Below are positions 46,326 through 54,697 of a DNA stretch of 64,000 nucleotides, piece by piece. The DNA comes from an uncultured Lachnospiraceae bacterium (GTDB taxonomy: Bacteria; Bacillota; Clostridia; Lachnospirales; Lachnospiraceae). The stretch spans positions 42,223 to 106,222 of the forward strand of contig CAJTMC010000008.1 in NCBI GenBank assembly GCA_910577115.1. The letters run 5' to 3'. Both the position numbers and the translations under genes were made by a program. A model generated the notes under the pieces. The model searched no databases, had not been told where the DNA came from, and was given only the letters and a program-made list of their open reading frames with translations. Numbering within the stretch: the stretch's first letter is position 1; each line of letters begins with the position of its first letter.

Positions 46326-46400
46326 TTGTACAGGCATTTAGTCAAACTCCCGCAGGAAGCTACGGGGATTACAGACAATAACAAGGAGGGAGGATTGTTC

Positions 46401-46469
46401 ATGGAATTATATAAAAAGTATGCTTTTTATACTATTTTATTTGTTTTTATGATAGAATATCAATGTTAA
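46401..46469 (+). CDS. Possible 22-aa membrane peptide with very strong RBS
   Basis: AAGGAGGGAGG lies 7 bases before ATG 46401. The peptide MELYKKYAFYTILFVFMIEYQC would form a single hydrophobic segment. It ends 48 bp before the restriction-modification gene. It could be a real small protein, a leader peptide, or the residue of a deleted gene that kept its RBS. Evidence is only the RBS and frame. Confidence 0.35.
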   Translation: MELYKKYAFYTILFVFMIEYQC

Positions 46470-46517
46470 TCTTTCTTGGTGATTTTTGGCTGCGAATCAA
46501 AGAATAAGAGGTACAAT

Positions 46518-49313
46518 ATGACAGATACAGAACAAAGAAATGCTGCCACAAAATTTTATAATGATTGGCGTGGTATTGGCGATGAGAAGAGTGACAGCCA
46601 ACGTTTTTGGATAGATTTTTTTACGAATGTGTTGGGAATTGAAGATGTTTTGCAAAAGATTAATTTTGAAAAACGTGTCGTGGTAGACGGGCAGACAAAG
46701 TACATAGATGTTTATATACCCGAAACAAGGGTTTTGATAGAACAGAAAAGCATTGATAAGGACTTGGGCAGAAAGATGCCGCAGTCAGACGGTTCAATGC
46801 GCACACCATTTGAGCAGGGGCGCAACTATGCACAGTGGATGATACCAAATGAAACACCGTTATGGATTGTAACCTGTAATTTTAAATCATTTGAAATTCA
46901 TGATATGAATAAGCCAAATGAGCCTGCTGTAATCATACTTTTAGAGGAAGTGCGAAACAAACTTCCTTTGTTTGATTTTATGTTTCAAAAAGAGGTCAAA
47001 GAGCTTTCACATGAAATGGAAATCTCTGTCAAGGCAGGAGAAATTGTCGGCATATTATATGATAAGCTGATAGCACAGTATAAAGAACCAAATGAACATT
47101 CATTTAAAAGCCTGAATGCTCTGTGCGTGCGTCTTGTATTCTGTCTGTATGCGGAAGATGCGGGTATTTTCGGTTCGCATATGATGTTCCATGACTATCT
47201 GAAAGACGTGCCTGTAAACGGTTTTCGGAAAGCTCTTATAGAACTGTTTAGAATACTTGATACGAAAGTAGAATACAGGGACAAATATTTGGCAGAGGAA
47301 AATCCGCATCTTGCAGCTTTCCCATATGTAAATGGAGGGCTGTTTGCCGATGAAGCAATAGAGATACCAATGTTTACAGAGGAAATCAAGGGTATTCTGT
47401 TAAATAAAGCAAGTGCGGATTTTGATTGGTCAGATATAAGTCCGACTATTTTTGGTGCAGTATTTGAAAGCACCTTAAATCCGGAAACACGAAGAAGCGG
47501 AGGTATGCACTATACATCTATTGAAAATATCCATAAAGTGATTGATCCGCTGTTTATGGACGAACTAAAAGAGGAGTTTATTGGAATCAAGCAAATTGCA
47601 GTGGAACGTACCAAAAAGGCAAAATTGAATGCTTTTCAGAAAAAAATTGCAGGGTTAAAATTTCTCGATCCGGCGTGTGGTTCGGGAAATTTCCTAACGG
47701 AAACTTATATTTCACTCCGCAGGTTAGAGAACGAAATTCTTAACGAATTACAGGGAGGACAGATTGTATTAGGAGAAGCAATTAACCCCATACAGGTATC
47801 TATTGGTCAGTTTTATGGAATTGAAATCAATGACTTTGCAGTAACGGTCGCTAAAACTGCATTGTGGATTGCAGAAAGTCAGATGATGAAGGAAACAGAA
47901 GATATTGTGCATATGAGCCTTGATTTCCTTCCATTAAAATCCTATGCGAATATTACGGAAGGAAATGCTCTTAGGATTGATTGGGAAAGCATAGTACCTA
48001 AAAAGGAACTGAATTATATTATGGGGAATCCGCCGTTTGTGGGTTATTCATTACAAAATAAGGAACAGAAAGCAGATATTCAGTCAGTTTATATAGATGG
48101 AAAAGGCAAAGTATATAAAACCGCAGGAAAAGTAGATTATGTTGCCTGCTGGTATTTTAAAGCGGCGGAATACATGATGAATACCATGATAAAAACAGCA
48201 TTCGTTTCTACAAATTCTATTACACAAGGAGAACAGGTTGAAGCCGTATGGAAGCCGATTTATGAGCGGTTTGGAATACAAATTGAGTTTGCCCATAGAA
48301 CATTCCGATGGGATAGTGAGGCAAGTTTAAAAGCACATGTGCATTGTGTTATTATTGGTTTTGATACTGTTACGAACAGCTCAAAAAAGAAAATATTCCA
48401 AGAAAACAATATTCTTATTGTTGATTCTATAAATCCGTATCTTTTAGCTGGTGATACTGTATTTATCGAAAGCAGGAAAAAACCAATATGTGCTGTCCCA
48501 CAGATTATAAAGGGAAGCAGTCCGGTTGATGGCGGAAATTTATTATTATCAGAGCCAGAGTGTGATGAATTACTGCTAAATAATCCCAGTGCAGGGAAAT
48601 TTATCCGCCGATTTTATGGTGCAAAAGAATATTTACATAATATGCCTCGTTACTGTCTGTGGCTTGAAGGGATATTGCCCGAAGAGTTAAATAGAATGCC
48701 GTATGTCAAAGAAAGGGTAATGGCAGTTAAAAAATTCAGAAGCGAAAGTACAAAGGAAGCGACACGGAAATATGCGGATTACCCTTTAAGGTTCATGGAA
48801 ATGAGACAGCCAGATAGTGATTATATTTTAATTCCGCGCCACTCATCAGAAAACAGGCGGTATATTCCAATGGGATTTCTTTCGTCAGATGTAATATGTG
48901 GGGATGCAAATATTATGATGCCAAACGCGACTCTATATCATTTTGGTGTATTGATGTCGAATGTTCATATGGCGTGGGTACGAGCGGTTTGCGGAAGAAT
49001 AAAGAGCGACTACAGATATTCTAACGATATTGTATACAACAATTTTCCTTGGTGCAGCCCTAATGAAGAACAAAAACAGCGTATAGAACAGACTGCGCAG
49101 GGTATTCTTGATGCAAGGGCATTGTACTCTGACAGCAGCCTTTCTGATTTGTATGATGAGATTTCAATGCCGCCCGAACTTAGAAAAGCTCACACGCAAA
49201 ATGATAAAGCTGTTATGCAGGCGTATGGTTTTTCAATCAAGGATACGACGGAGGAAAGCTGTGTTGCGGAGTTAATGAGAATGTATCAGAAGCTAGCGTC
49301 AACGGAGAATTAA
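46518..49313 (+). CDS. MmeI-like single-chain restriction-modification enzyme (type IIL/IIG)
   Basis: 931 aa from ATG 46518 (AGAGGTACAAT upstream). N-terminal nuclease region (1-180) with a D-X10-EQK motif (D in KYIDVYIPETR, then EQK near residue 80), matching the PD-(D/E)xK layout of MmeI-type enzymes. A helical spacer follows, then an N6-adenine gamma-class methyltransferase with motif I DPACGSGNF near 385 and motif IV NPPF near 503. The C-terminal ~330 residues would be the target recognition domain. One polypeptide thus cuts and methylates. Upstream peptide and promoter, downstream SMEK gene 25 bp away in the same direction. Confidence 0.88.
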   Translation: MTDTEQRNAATKFYNDWRGIGDEKSDSQRFWIDFFTNVLGIEDVLQKINFEKRVVVDGQTKYIDVYIPETRVLIEQKSIDKDLGRKMPQSDGSMRTPFEQGRNYAQWMIPNETPLWIVTCNFKSFEIHDMNKPNEPAVIILLEEVRNKLPLFDFMFQKEVKELSHEMEISVKAGEIVGILYDKLIAQYKEPNEHSFKSLNALCVRLVFCLYAEDAGIFGSHMMFHDYLKDVPVNGFRKALIELFRILDTKVEYRDKYLAEENPHLAAFPYVNGGLFADEAIEIPMFTEEIKGILLNKASADFDWSDISPTIFGAVFESTLNPETRRSGGMHYTSIENIHKVIDPLFMDELKEEFIGIKQIAVERTKKAKLNAFQKKIAGLKFLDPACGSGNFLTETYISLRRLENEILNELQGGQIVLGEAINPIQVSIGQFYGIEINDFAVTVAKTALWIAESQMMKETEDIVHMSLDFLPLKSYANITEGNALRIDWESIVPKKELNYIMGNPPFVGYSLQNKEQKADIQSVYIDGKGKVYKTAGKVDYVACWYFKAAEYMMNTMIKTAFVSTNSITQGEQVEAVWKPIYERFGIQIEFAHRTFRWDSEASLKAHVHCVIIGFDTVTNSSKKKIFQENNILIVDSINPYLLAGDTVFIESRKKPICAVPQIIKGSSPVDGGNLLLSEPECDELLLNNPSAGKFIRRFYGAKEYLHNMPRYCLWLEGILPEELNRMPYVKERVMAVKKFRSESTKEATRKYADYPLRFMEMRQPDSDYILIPRHSSENRRYIPMGFLSSDVICGDANIMMPNATLYHFGVLMSNVHMAWVRAVCGRIKSDYRYSNDIVYNNFPWCSPNEEQKQRIEQTAQGILDARALYSDSSLSDLYDEISMPPELRKAHTQNDKAVMQAYGFSIKDTTEESCVAELMRMYQKLASTEN

Positions 49314-49338
49314 TGAGGAAAGAAACGGAGAATACCTT

Positions 49339-51873
49339 ATGCAAACAATCACACGTAAATATTATGAAAATATTAAAGACAAACTGTTGCTGTATGCTAA
49401 AAGCATTGAAATTGATAACCGATTAGGCTATCAAGATGCAAATAAAGATGCGGAAAATGCATTCTGTTTTATTTTGAATATTATTTACGATTATCAATTA
49501 GAGAATTTAAACAAAATAAAAAATAATTTTGCGGGTATAGACCTTGGAGATGATAAAAATCGGATTTCTGTACAAGTCACTTCTGATAATAGTAGTACAA
49601 AAATTAAAAATACATTAGATACGTTTCTGCGAGAAGGTTATATAAAATCATATGATAGATTAATTGTCTTAATAATTGGCGAAAAATTAAACTATTCTTT
49701 TAAATTTAATAGTGCTCCTTTATCTTTTGATCCGAAAAAAGATATTATTGGTCTAACGGAACTAATGGTTGAAATAAATAAGCTATCAGAAGAAAAACTT
49801 CAAACGATTTCAGGGTTTATTGATCATAGTATTCTTTTTGAAACATCAGAAAAGGATAATGGTAGTGCATTTCTCACGAAACAATACAAAACCGTATATA
49901 CATGGTGTCTTACGAAATTAAAAGTACTTGGCATAAAGGAAGATACAGCACATACTATAATAGAAAACGGTATAGCTGAATTTTCGTATGATTTTCCTGA
50001 CAAGGTAAATTATCTTATTGGAGAATTTGGATGTGGTAAATCTCATACCCTTTATTTATATTACTTGAATTTGTATGATTCATATATAAAAACTACAAAT
50101 CCCCACATACCAGTTTTTTTGAATGCAAATTTATTATCATCTTTTAATAGTATTGAGTCATGGGCTAAAGAGAAGAAAATACCGTTGATGAATTGTGTAT
50201 TAATTTTTGATGGTCTTGAGGAAATTGCATATGGGGAAATAGCGGATTATATTCAGGAATTTGATTATTTAAGTAACTATTATCCTGATTTTAAATGTGT
50301 CATTAGTAGTAGACAGATGAGTATATTGACAGGCAAAAACATCATACCTGTTAAGCTATTATCCTTATCTGAAATGAATACCTTATTTTGCCAAATTACT
50401 AGATTAGATAAATACAATATTAACTTTCAGCTAACTGATGCGAATAAAGATGCCTTTCTAAAAACATTGTCAAAGCCTTTTTTTACAATTATTTTTTCTA
50501 TTTATTTTGAAAAACACCATTACATCAGAAGTGAATTGGAATTAATGTCTATTTTTATTGAAAAGTCTATTCGCTCATATGAAGGAAAATATCCAAATTT
50601 AAGTAATGACCTTGCCCGATTGGCTGTTTTATCACTTGAACGCAATTTAGGATATATACATAAGTCAGAAATTAATCCTATGATAGACTGCGAGCAATTA
50701 CTTAAATCAGGTTATGCTTTTAAAGATGAATATGATAATTATACTTTTTCTTTGCCGATTTTAGCCCAATGGTTTGGGGCAGAAGCCATAAGAAAAAAGT
50801 ATATTAATATAGAACAGATATTGGCAAGTAAAGAAAGTGTATTACTATGGCGATATTCTCTTTCTATATTATTCAGTCAGATGAACTATGAAGAATCAAA
50901 AGAATATTTTTCAAAGATAATACTCAAAATGCCTTATATCTCTTCTATAATTATTCGTGATAGTGTTTTTTGTGATTATTCAATTTCATTGCCATCTGCA
51001 GATATTTGTGGAAAAAGAATCTATGAATGTATGAATATTTGGTTGCAAGCATTTAAGGGGATTGATTTTGGTTTGCAGAAAGATGGTATTCATACAAATA
51101 CGTTAGCATACACACAAGAAGACAACGTAATTATTTATTCATGGGCAAATGAATATATTGGTCAGGATGTAATTGAATTTTCTAAAACGAAATTTCGTTC
51201 AACAATTTCTGAGCAAGTCGTCCCTGCTCAGGCAACATGGTCGTGGATTATTACATTTAAAGAATTATCACATAGATTAAAATATAATGTTCGTAATAAG
51301 AAATGGATTTTAAATGATGGTATTCTGCAACAAGAAAATTTATGGAAAAATAAAAAAACTAAAGTTTCCCCTTATATAGCCAGTGATCAAAAAAATATTT
51401 CAAAATGGATAATAGGAACTTACTCAAAAGATCAATTGCTAAGAAGACTTCAGGATACATATTCTAAGGCACTATGCACATATAAAGATTTTGTAGAAAC
51501 TTTTTTAAATCCTTTAAAAAGTCAACTTTCCACATATTTAATATTGCCTTGTGAATTTGTCGGGATTCTCCAATATACTTGTGATGAAAATGAAAAATTA
51601 ATATCTTATCCCAGATTTTCTTGGTACATGAAACCTTTGCCCATATCAGAGCCGAACCAAATAAATATTTGCTGTAAAGATGACGATGAGATTTGGAATA
51701 ATACGGCTATCTGTGATGATTTAATTATGGCGCAAAAAACACTTCGCAAAGATGGTAATATATTTATCAACAATAAAATACATAATAGTGATGTTAAGCT
51801 ATCCGACACTCCTGTTACGGATATAATATATGAGTGGTTGGAAGACGATCTCAAAGCGATTGGTTGGTTATAA
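49339..51873 (+). CDS. SMEK-domain protein with P-loop NTPase, putative defence protein
   Basis: 844 aa, A/T-rich codons. The N-terminal ~150 residues have the SMEK-type pattern: helical start (YYENIKDKLLLYAKSIEIDNR), DAENAFCFILNIIY, then AGIDLGDDKNRISVQVTSD, a compact nuclease-like Asp...Gln-Val-Thr strand pair. A Walker A loop GEFGCGKSH lies near 230 and a Walker B LIFDGLEE near 292, as in STAND/NACHT-like ATPases. The remaining ~500 residues are not recognised. It starts 25 bp after the restriction-modification gene, so the two are probably cotranscribed. A role in recognising and responding to foreign DNA is inferred from domain type and neighbourhood. Confidence 0.72.
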   Translation: MQTITRKYYENIKDKLLLYAKSIEIDNRLGYQDANKDAENAFCFILNIIYDYQLENLNKIKNNFAGIDLGDDKNRISVQVTSDNSSTKIKNTLDTFLREGYIKSYDRLIVLIIGEKLNYSFKFNSAPLSFDPKKDIIGLTELMVEINKLSEEKLQTISGFIDHSILFETSEKDNGSAFLTKQYKTVYTWCLTKLKVLGIKEDTAHTIIENGIAEFSYDFPDKVNYLIGEFGCGKSHTLYLYYLNLYDSYIKTTNPHIPVFLNANLLSSFNSIESWAKEKKIPLMNCVLIFDGLEEIAYGEIADYIQEFDYLSNYYPDFKCVISSRQMSILTGKNIIPVKLLSLSEMNTLFCQITRLDKYNINFQLTDANKDAFLKTLSKPFFTIIFSIYFEKHHYIRSELELMSIFIEKSIRSYEGKYPNLSNDLARLAVLSLERNLGYIHKSEINPMIDCEQLLKSGYAFKDEYDNYTFSLPILAQWFGAEAIRKKYINIEQILASKESVLLWRYSLSILFSQMNYEESKEYFSKIILKMPYISSIIIRDSVFCDYSISLPSADICGKRIYECMNIWLQAFKGIDFGLQKDGIHTNTLAYTQEDNVIIYSWANEYIGQDVIEFSKTKFRSTISEQVVPAQATWSWIITFKELSHRLKYNVRNKKWILNDGILQQENLWKNKKTKVSPYIASDQKNISKWIIGTYSKDQLLRRLQDTYSKALCTYKDFVETFLNPLKSQLSTYLILPCEFVGILQYTCDENEKLISYPRFSWYMKPLPISEPNQINICCKDDDEIWNNTAICDDLIMAQKTLRKDGNIFINNKIHNSDVKLSDTPVTDIIYEWLEDDLKAIGWL

Positions 51874-51903
51874 TCATTACAAAAGTGAACAAAAACAGAC
51901 AAA

Positions 51904-51937
51904 CAGCCCTTTAATCTTTAGATTAGAGGGCGTGTTT
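51904..51937. terminator. Bidirectional hairpin between SMEK gene and toxN
   Basis: GCCCTTTAATC (51906-51916), TTTA loop, GATTAGAGGGC (51921-51931) with one G.T pair. It lies between the convergent 3' ends (51873 and 51936). The minus-strand side runs into GTCTGTTTTTGTTC. Confidence 0.65.
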
Positions 51938-52415
51938 AGTATTCCCTGCACTTCTTTTCCAATAACACAAAATCATTTGTTCTTTTTGCCAATGGTGTGG
52001 AATCCTTATTCCGCTTTTTATGATTATAGACAATCTCCGCATTTTTCCTTATCCGATTTTTTTGCCTGTTTATTTCGCGGCTTTCAGCCTGCAAAAGAAA
52101 TTTATAGTGTGAATCTTTTTCAGCATTGATATCTAATTCAATCAATTGTTCTTTCGGAACCGGAATCATATTGTTTATGTTGATAACCGCATAGTCTTTT
52201 ATTTTGATAAAATCTACACTTTCTTTCATTTTCTTGTGTTTGGACTTAAACGAAGACAATGGTGCAAAATAAAAAAATCCATTAATCTCTAAAACAGTGC
52301 CTATGTATTTTCGCCCGAACGATCCGCCTTCATGCAAAAATAAATGTTCCTGATATTGGCTCAAGTATTTTATATAGGCATCTTTCACACCATATATTTT
52401 AATATTGTTTTTCAT
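51936..52415 (-). CDS. toxN: Type III toxin-antitoxin endoribonuclease toxin, ToxN/AbiQ family
   Basis: 159 aa. Family motifs: FGRKYIGTVLEINGFFYFAPLSS near residue 34-56, SKHKKMKESVDFIKI, and INNMIPVPKEQ near 85. The toxin cuts RNA at A-rich sites and is held inactive by the RNA antitoxin made from repeats directly upstream; such loci abort phage infection. AAGGAG 4 bases before ATG 52415. Its upstream region has the exact expected order promoter, RNA repeats, terminator, toxin. Confidence 0.92.
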   Translation of the reverse strand: MKNNIKIYGVKDAYIKYLSQYQEHLFLHEGGSFGRKYIGTVLEINGFFYFAPLSSFKSKHKKMKESVDFIKIKDYAVININNMIPVPKEQLIELDINAEKDSHYKFLLQAESREINRQKNRIRKNAEIVYNHKKRNKDSTPLAKRTNDFVLLEKKCREY

Positions 52416-52436
52416 AAAACTCCTTCGTCTGTTTAC

Positions 52437-52467
52437 AGAAAAGGCAGAGACTTAAGTAGTCCCTGCC
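52437..52467 (-). terminator. Attenuator terminator between toxI and toxN
   Basis: On the minus strand GGCAGGGACT, loop ACTTA, AGTCTCTGCC (52467-52443), then TTTTCTGT. One G.U pair in a 10-bp stem. It should make most transcripts end after the antitoxin repeats and let a minority read through into toxN. Confidence 0.85.
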
Positions 52468-52546
52468 ATCTGTTAACTCGCTCACTTAAGGGCTGTGCAT
52501 CACCCACTCATAACTTGCTCATTTATAAGGCTGTGCATCACCTACT
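52467..52546 (-). ncRNA. toxI: ToxI antitoxin RNA, two tandem ~38-nt repeats
   Basis: Two direct repeats on the minus strand, 52542-52505 and 52504-52467, each starting GGTGATGCACAGCC and sharing the pattern TTA-AnTGAGCrAGTTA. The period is 38 nt. In type III systems each repeat is cut out by the toxin, folds as a pseudoknot and blocks it. Only two full repeats are visible, fewer than in the best-known loci. Confidence 0.85.
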
Positions 52547-52552
52547 ATATTT

Positions 52553-52580
52553 AGTATACACTATTTCTTACTAAATACAA
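52553..52580 (-). promoter_or_regulatory. toxIN promoter
   Basis: On the minus strand TTGTAT (52580-52575), 16-bp spacer, TG-preceded TATACT (52558-52553). The predicted start is about 5-10 bases before the first toxI repeat. Confidence 0.7.
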
Positions 52581-52718
52581 CTTATTTCATGAAATTTTCA
52601 CTTTTTCTTGTGTAATATCCAAGTTCTATTATCAATTTTCAAAATTTTGATGTGGACATTTTTTTAATAGCATAAATATCGGATTTCTAATCATTTTTAG
52701 GTGTATCAAATATAAAAA

Positions 52719-53055
52719 TTATAATGAAATTTCTTTATTGTTACGTGAAATAGATAATTTAGGCTTTTTTTGAGACTGACTCTTTGCTTGCTCCAATCGT
52801 TGTCGAATAGAATACTGTCGTTCTGTCTCATTAAGTATATCAGAAACATAAGACTTGGCATTGGCAAATTGGTTGTAATCAAATTTATCTTTATATGCAG
52901 ATTGAAGATGTTTCGTTGCCTGTGTAACTGTGTCAGGACGCAGCATTTCACGTTCTTTTTTGAGAGCGGCTTCTTCATCTTGTGCAAATCTTTTGTATAC
53001 TCAGAAATCCTTGCTTCAAAGACGCAAGTTCCACTATAAAATTTAGATTGACAAT
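52719..53055 (-). pseudogene. Frameshifted remnant of a charged helical protein
   Basis: One frame holds EARISEYTKDLHK and another, 15-20 bases on, holds DEEAALKKEREMLRPDTVTQ, ATKHLQSAYKDKFDYNQ and ETERQYSIRQRLEQAKSQSQ to a stop at 52719. The two halves read as one coiled-coil-like C-terminal part broken by a frameshift. The composition resembles C-terminal tails of mobile-element proteins such as relaxases, but I cannot identify the family. No start or RBS remains. Confidence 0.4.
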
Positions 53056-53084
53056 CTCTTTTGGGCAAGGTATAATTTAGTTTT

Positions 53085-53468
53085 TCCAGAGGTACCTTTT
53101 ACAAATTATTTGTCAGCAAAGAAGATTTGGTGGTTTCACATATGGTTCGGTGGAATACGCTTTACAAAGAATATTATTACAGGAAGCTCGAGCATTCCAA
53201 GTATAATGCTTTAGAGAAAATACGTCTGCTGGCAGAGAAAATTTCAAAAGCCAATGCAACTATTACAAAGATATTGCAGGATATTCTTACAGACGGACAG
53301 GAGCAAGGAAGCATCACAACAAACTACGCGGTTTCAGAGCTTGTCAGAATGATTTATGTTGTGCTTGAGGGAATATCACTTCGTTGGGCGGGAAGCTACG
53401 ACAACCAGACTTTAGAGGAAACGGCAGGAAACGTAATAGATTTGCTAATCGACCTGTTAAAGTTTTAA
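53085..53468 (+). pseudogene. TetR-family regulator fragment, DNA-binding half lost and frameshifted
   Basis: The long frame gives EDLVVSHMVRWNTLYKEYYY and a helical C-terminal domain ending IDLLIDLLKF, typical of the ligand domain of TetR regulators. Just upstream another frame gives FTNYLSAK, the end of the HTH signature (TFYNYFxSKEDLV), joined after a one-base shift. The first ~35 residues of the HTH are absent. It precedes a MATE transporter fragment, a frequent regulator-efflux pairing. Confidence 0.65.
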
Positions 53469-53489
53469 CATTTTAAAGCGAATGTAACA

Positions 53490-53620
53490 TTTTTACGCTT
53501 CTGCCTGCGCTATTGGGCATCAATGGAATTTGGCTTGCGGTTGTCGCTGCCGATTTATTGGCAACAACCGTAGCCGTAACATTTCTAATTACAAAAAGGA
53601 AAACATATCACTATTTTTAG
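53490..53620 (+). pseudogene. C-terminal scrap of a MATE-family efflux transporter
   Basis: In one frame LLPALLGINGIWLAVVAADL, then LATTVAVTFLITKRK and a TAG at 53618. This is the GIxGxWxAxPxADxLA type of ending common in MATE transporters, with the last two membrane helices only. The other ~400 residues are missing. It lies 20-30 bp after the TetR fragment, so a deletion removed most of the transporter. Confidence 0.6.
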
Positions 53621-53635
53621 GAACAGGAAAGGGGC

Positions 53636-54244
53636 ATGGTAATAAGAATGAGAAACATTTTAGTAATAACAGGCGGCGGACGGCGCAACGGCAATACGGC
53701 ACAACTGGTAGACGCATTTGTTCATGGCGCGGAAGATGCGGGTCATCATGTCGAAAGAATCTCTCTGATGGAAACGGAAATAAAGGGCTGTATTGGCTGT
53801 AATGCCTGTCGTCATGGAAGTTCCTGTGTACAGAAAGACGGCTTTACAGAACTGATTCCCCAAATTGAAAAGGCTGACTTGCTTGTGTTTGCTTCACCGC
53901 TTTATTACTGGACGATTTCGGCAAGATTAAAAGCTTTTATTGAACGCTTTTACTGTATTGCAGAGGAAGATCCCGCTCCGCCATTTGGACGTTATGAAAA
54001 ATACCCCGAAAAGGACTGTGTGCTGCTTATGACTTCCGCAGATGATTTATTTTGGACGTTTGAGCAGGCGGTCTCTTATTATAGGTTTACATTGGTCAAC
54101 TATATCGGCTTTCACGACAAAGGTATGCTGCTAGCAGGCGGCTGCGGAAGCACAAATGGTAAGCCTCAAATAGAAAAAACAGCGCATTTGCAAAGAGCAT
54201 ATGCGTTTGGCAAAAACATTTATCAGGAACAGGAGGAAGCGTGA
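53636..54244 (+). CDS. Flavodoxin-like NAD(P)H-dependent reductase (iron-sulfur flavoprotein type)
   Basis: 202 aa. AGGAAAGGGGC precedes ATG 53636; MRNILVITG four codons later is an alternative. FMN-binding fold: ILVITGGGRRNGNTAQL (phosphate loop), a Cys cluster GCIGCNACRHGSSCVQKDG, and FASPLYYWTISARLKAFIERF. It should reduce quinones, nitro compounds or similar with FMN. It overlaps the following TIGR04076-type pseudogene by one base (TGATG), so the two formed an operon. Confidence 0.88.
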   Translation: MVIRMRNILVITGGGRRNGNTAQLVDAFVHGAEDAGHHVERISLMETEIKGCIGCNACRHGSSCVQKDGFTELIPQIEKADLLVFASPLYYWTISARLKAFIERFYCIAEEDPAPPFGRYEKYPEKDCVLLMTSADDLFWTFEQAVSYYRFTLVNYIGFHDKGMLLAGGCGSTNGKPQIEKTAHLQRAYAFGKNIYQEQEEA

Positions 54245-54569
54245 TGAAACACAAATGCAAAATTACGGTATTGCGAAAGGAATGTTATAAAGATTTGCAA
54301 GAAGAATATCTTACAGATCCCCAATCGGGGGTATGCCCATTTTTTGAAGTGGGGTAGGAATTTACTGTTGACAGAGACGATTTTCCTACATGTTACATGG
54401 AAAGTTTTGTGCGGAAGCGTGGGACGCAGTCAGCCGTTACATTTATACGGCATTACAGGACGGCTCTATCATGGAAGGGTGGACAAAGGACGAAAAAGTA
54501 ATGATTGCCTACTGCAACGACGGTACACGACCGGTTGTCTTAAAAATTGAACACACAGATGAAGAATGA
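54244..54569 (+). pseudogene. Broken TIGR04076 family protein
   Basis: MKHKCKITVLRKECYKDLQE begins a ~108-residue protein of the TIGR04076 type. The frame continues GVCPFFEVG, has TAG where Gln is expected (VG-stop-EFTVD), then RDDFPTCYMES. A frameshift follows and the other frame gives FCAEAWDAVSRYIYTALQDG and CNDGTRPVVLKIEHTDEE with TGA at 54567. One nonsense change and one frameshift make it inactive. Members of this family are often next to flavodoxin-like reductases, as here. Confidence 0.72.
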
Positions 54570-54573
54570 ACCT

Positions 54574-54681
54574 ATGCAAATCGCGCCTGTTTCGGTACCT
54601 CCATTTTGGGAATTGGAAATAGGGCAGAACGAACGGTGGGAATTTTATGGCTTCACTTCTCCTGAAACGCCAGTGTACTGA
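54574..54681 (+). other. Unassigned 35-codon open frame, probably a gene fragment
   Basis: MQIAPVSVPPFWELEIGQNE then RWEFYGFTSPETPVY and a stop. There is no RBS. The protein-like composition right after a pseudogene suggests the tail of another lost gene rather than a functional peptide. Confidence 0.25.
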
Positions 54682-54697
54682 CCTGCTGACCAGTACA

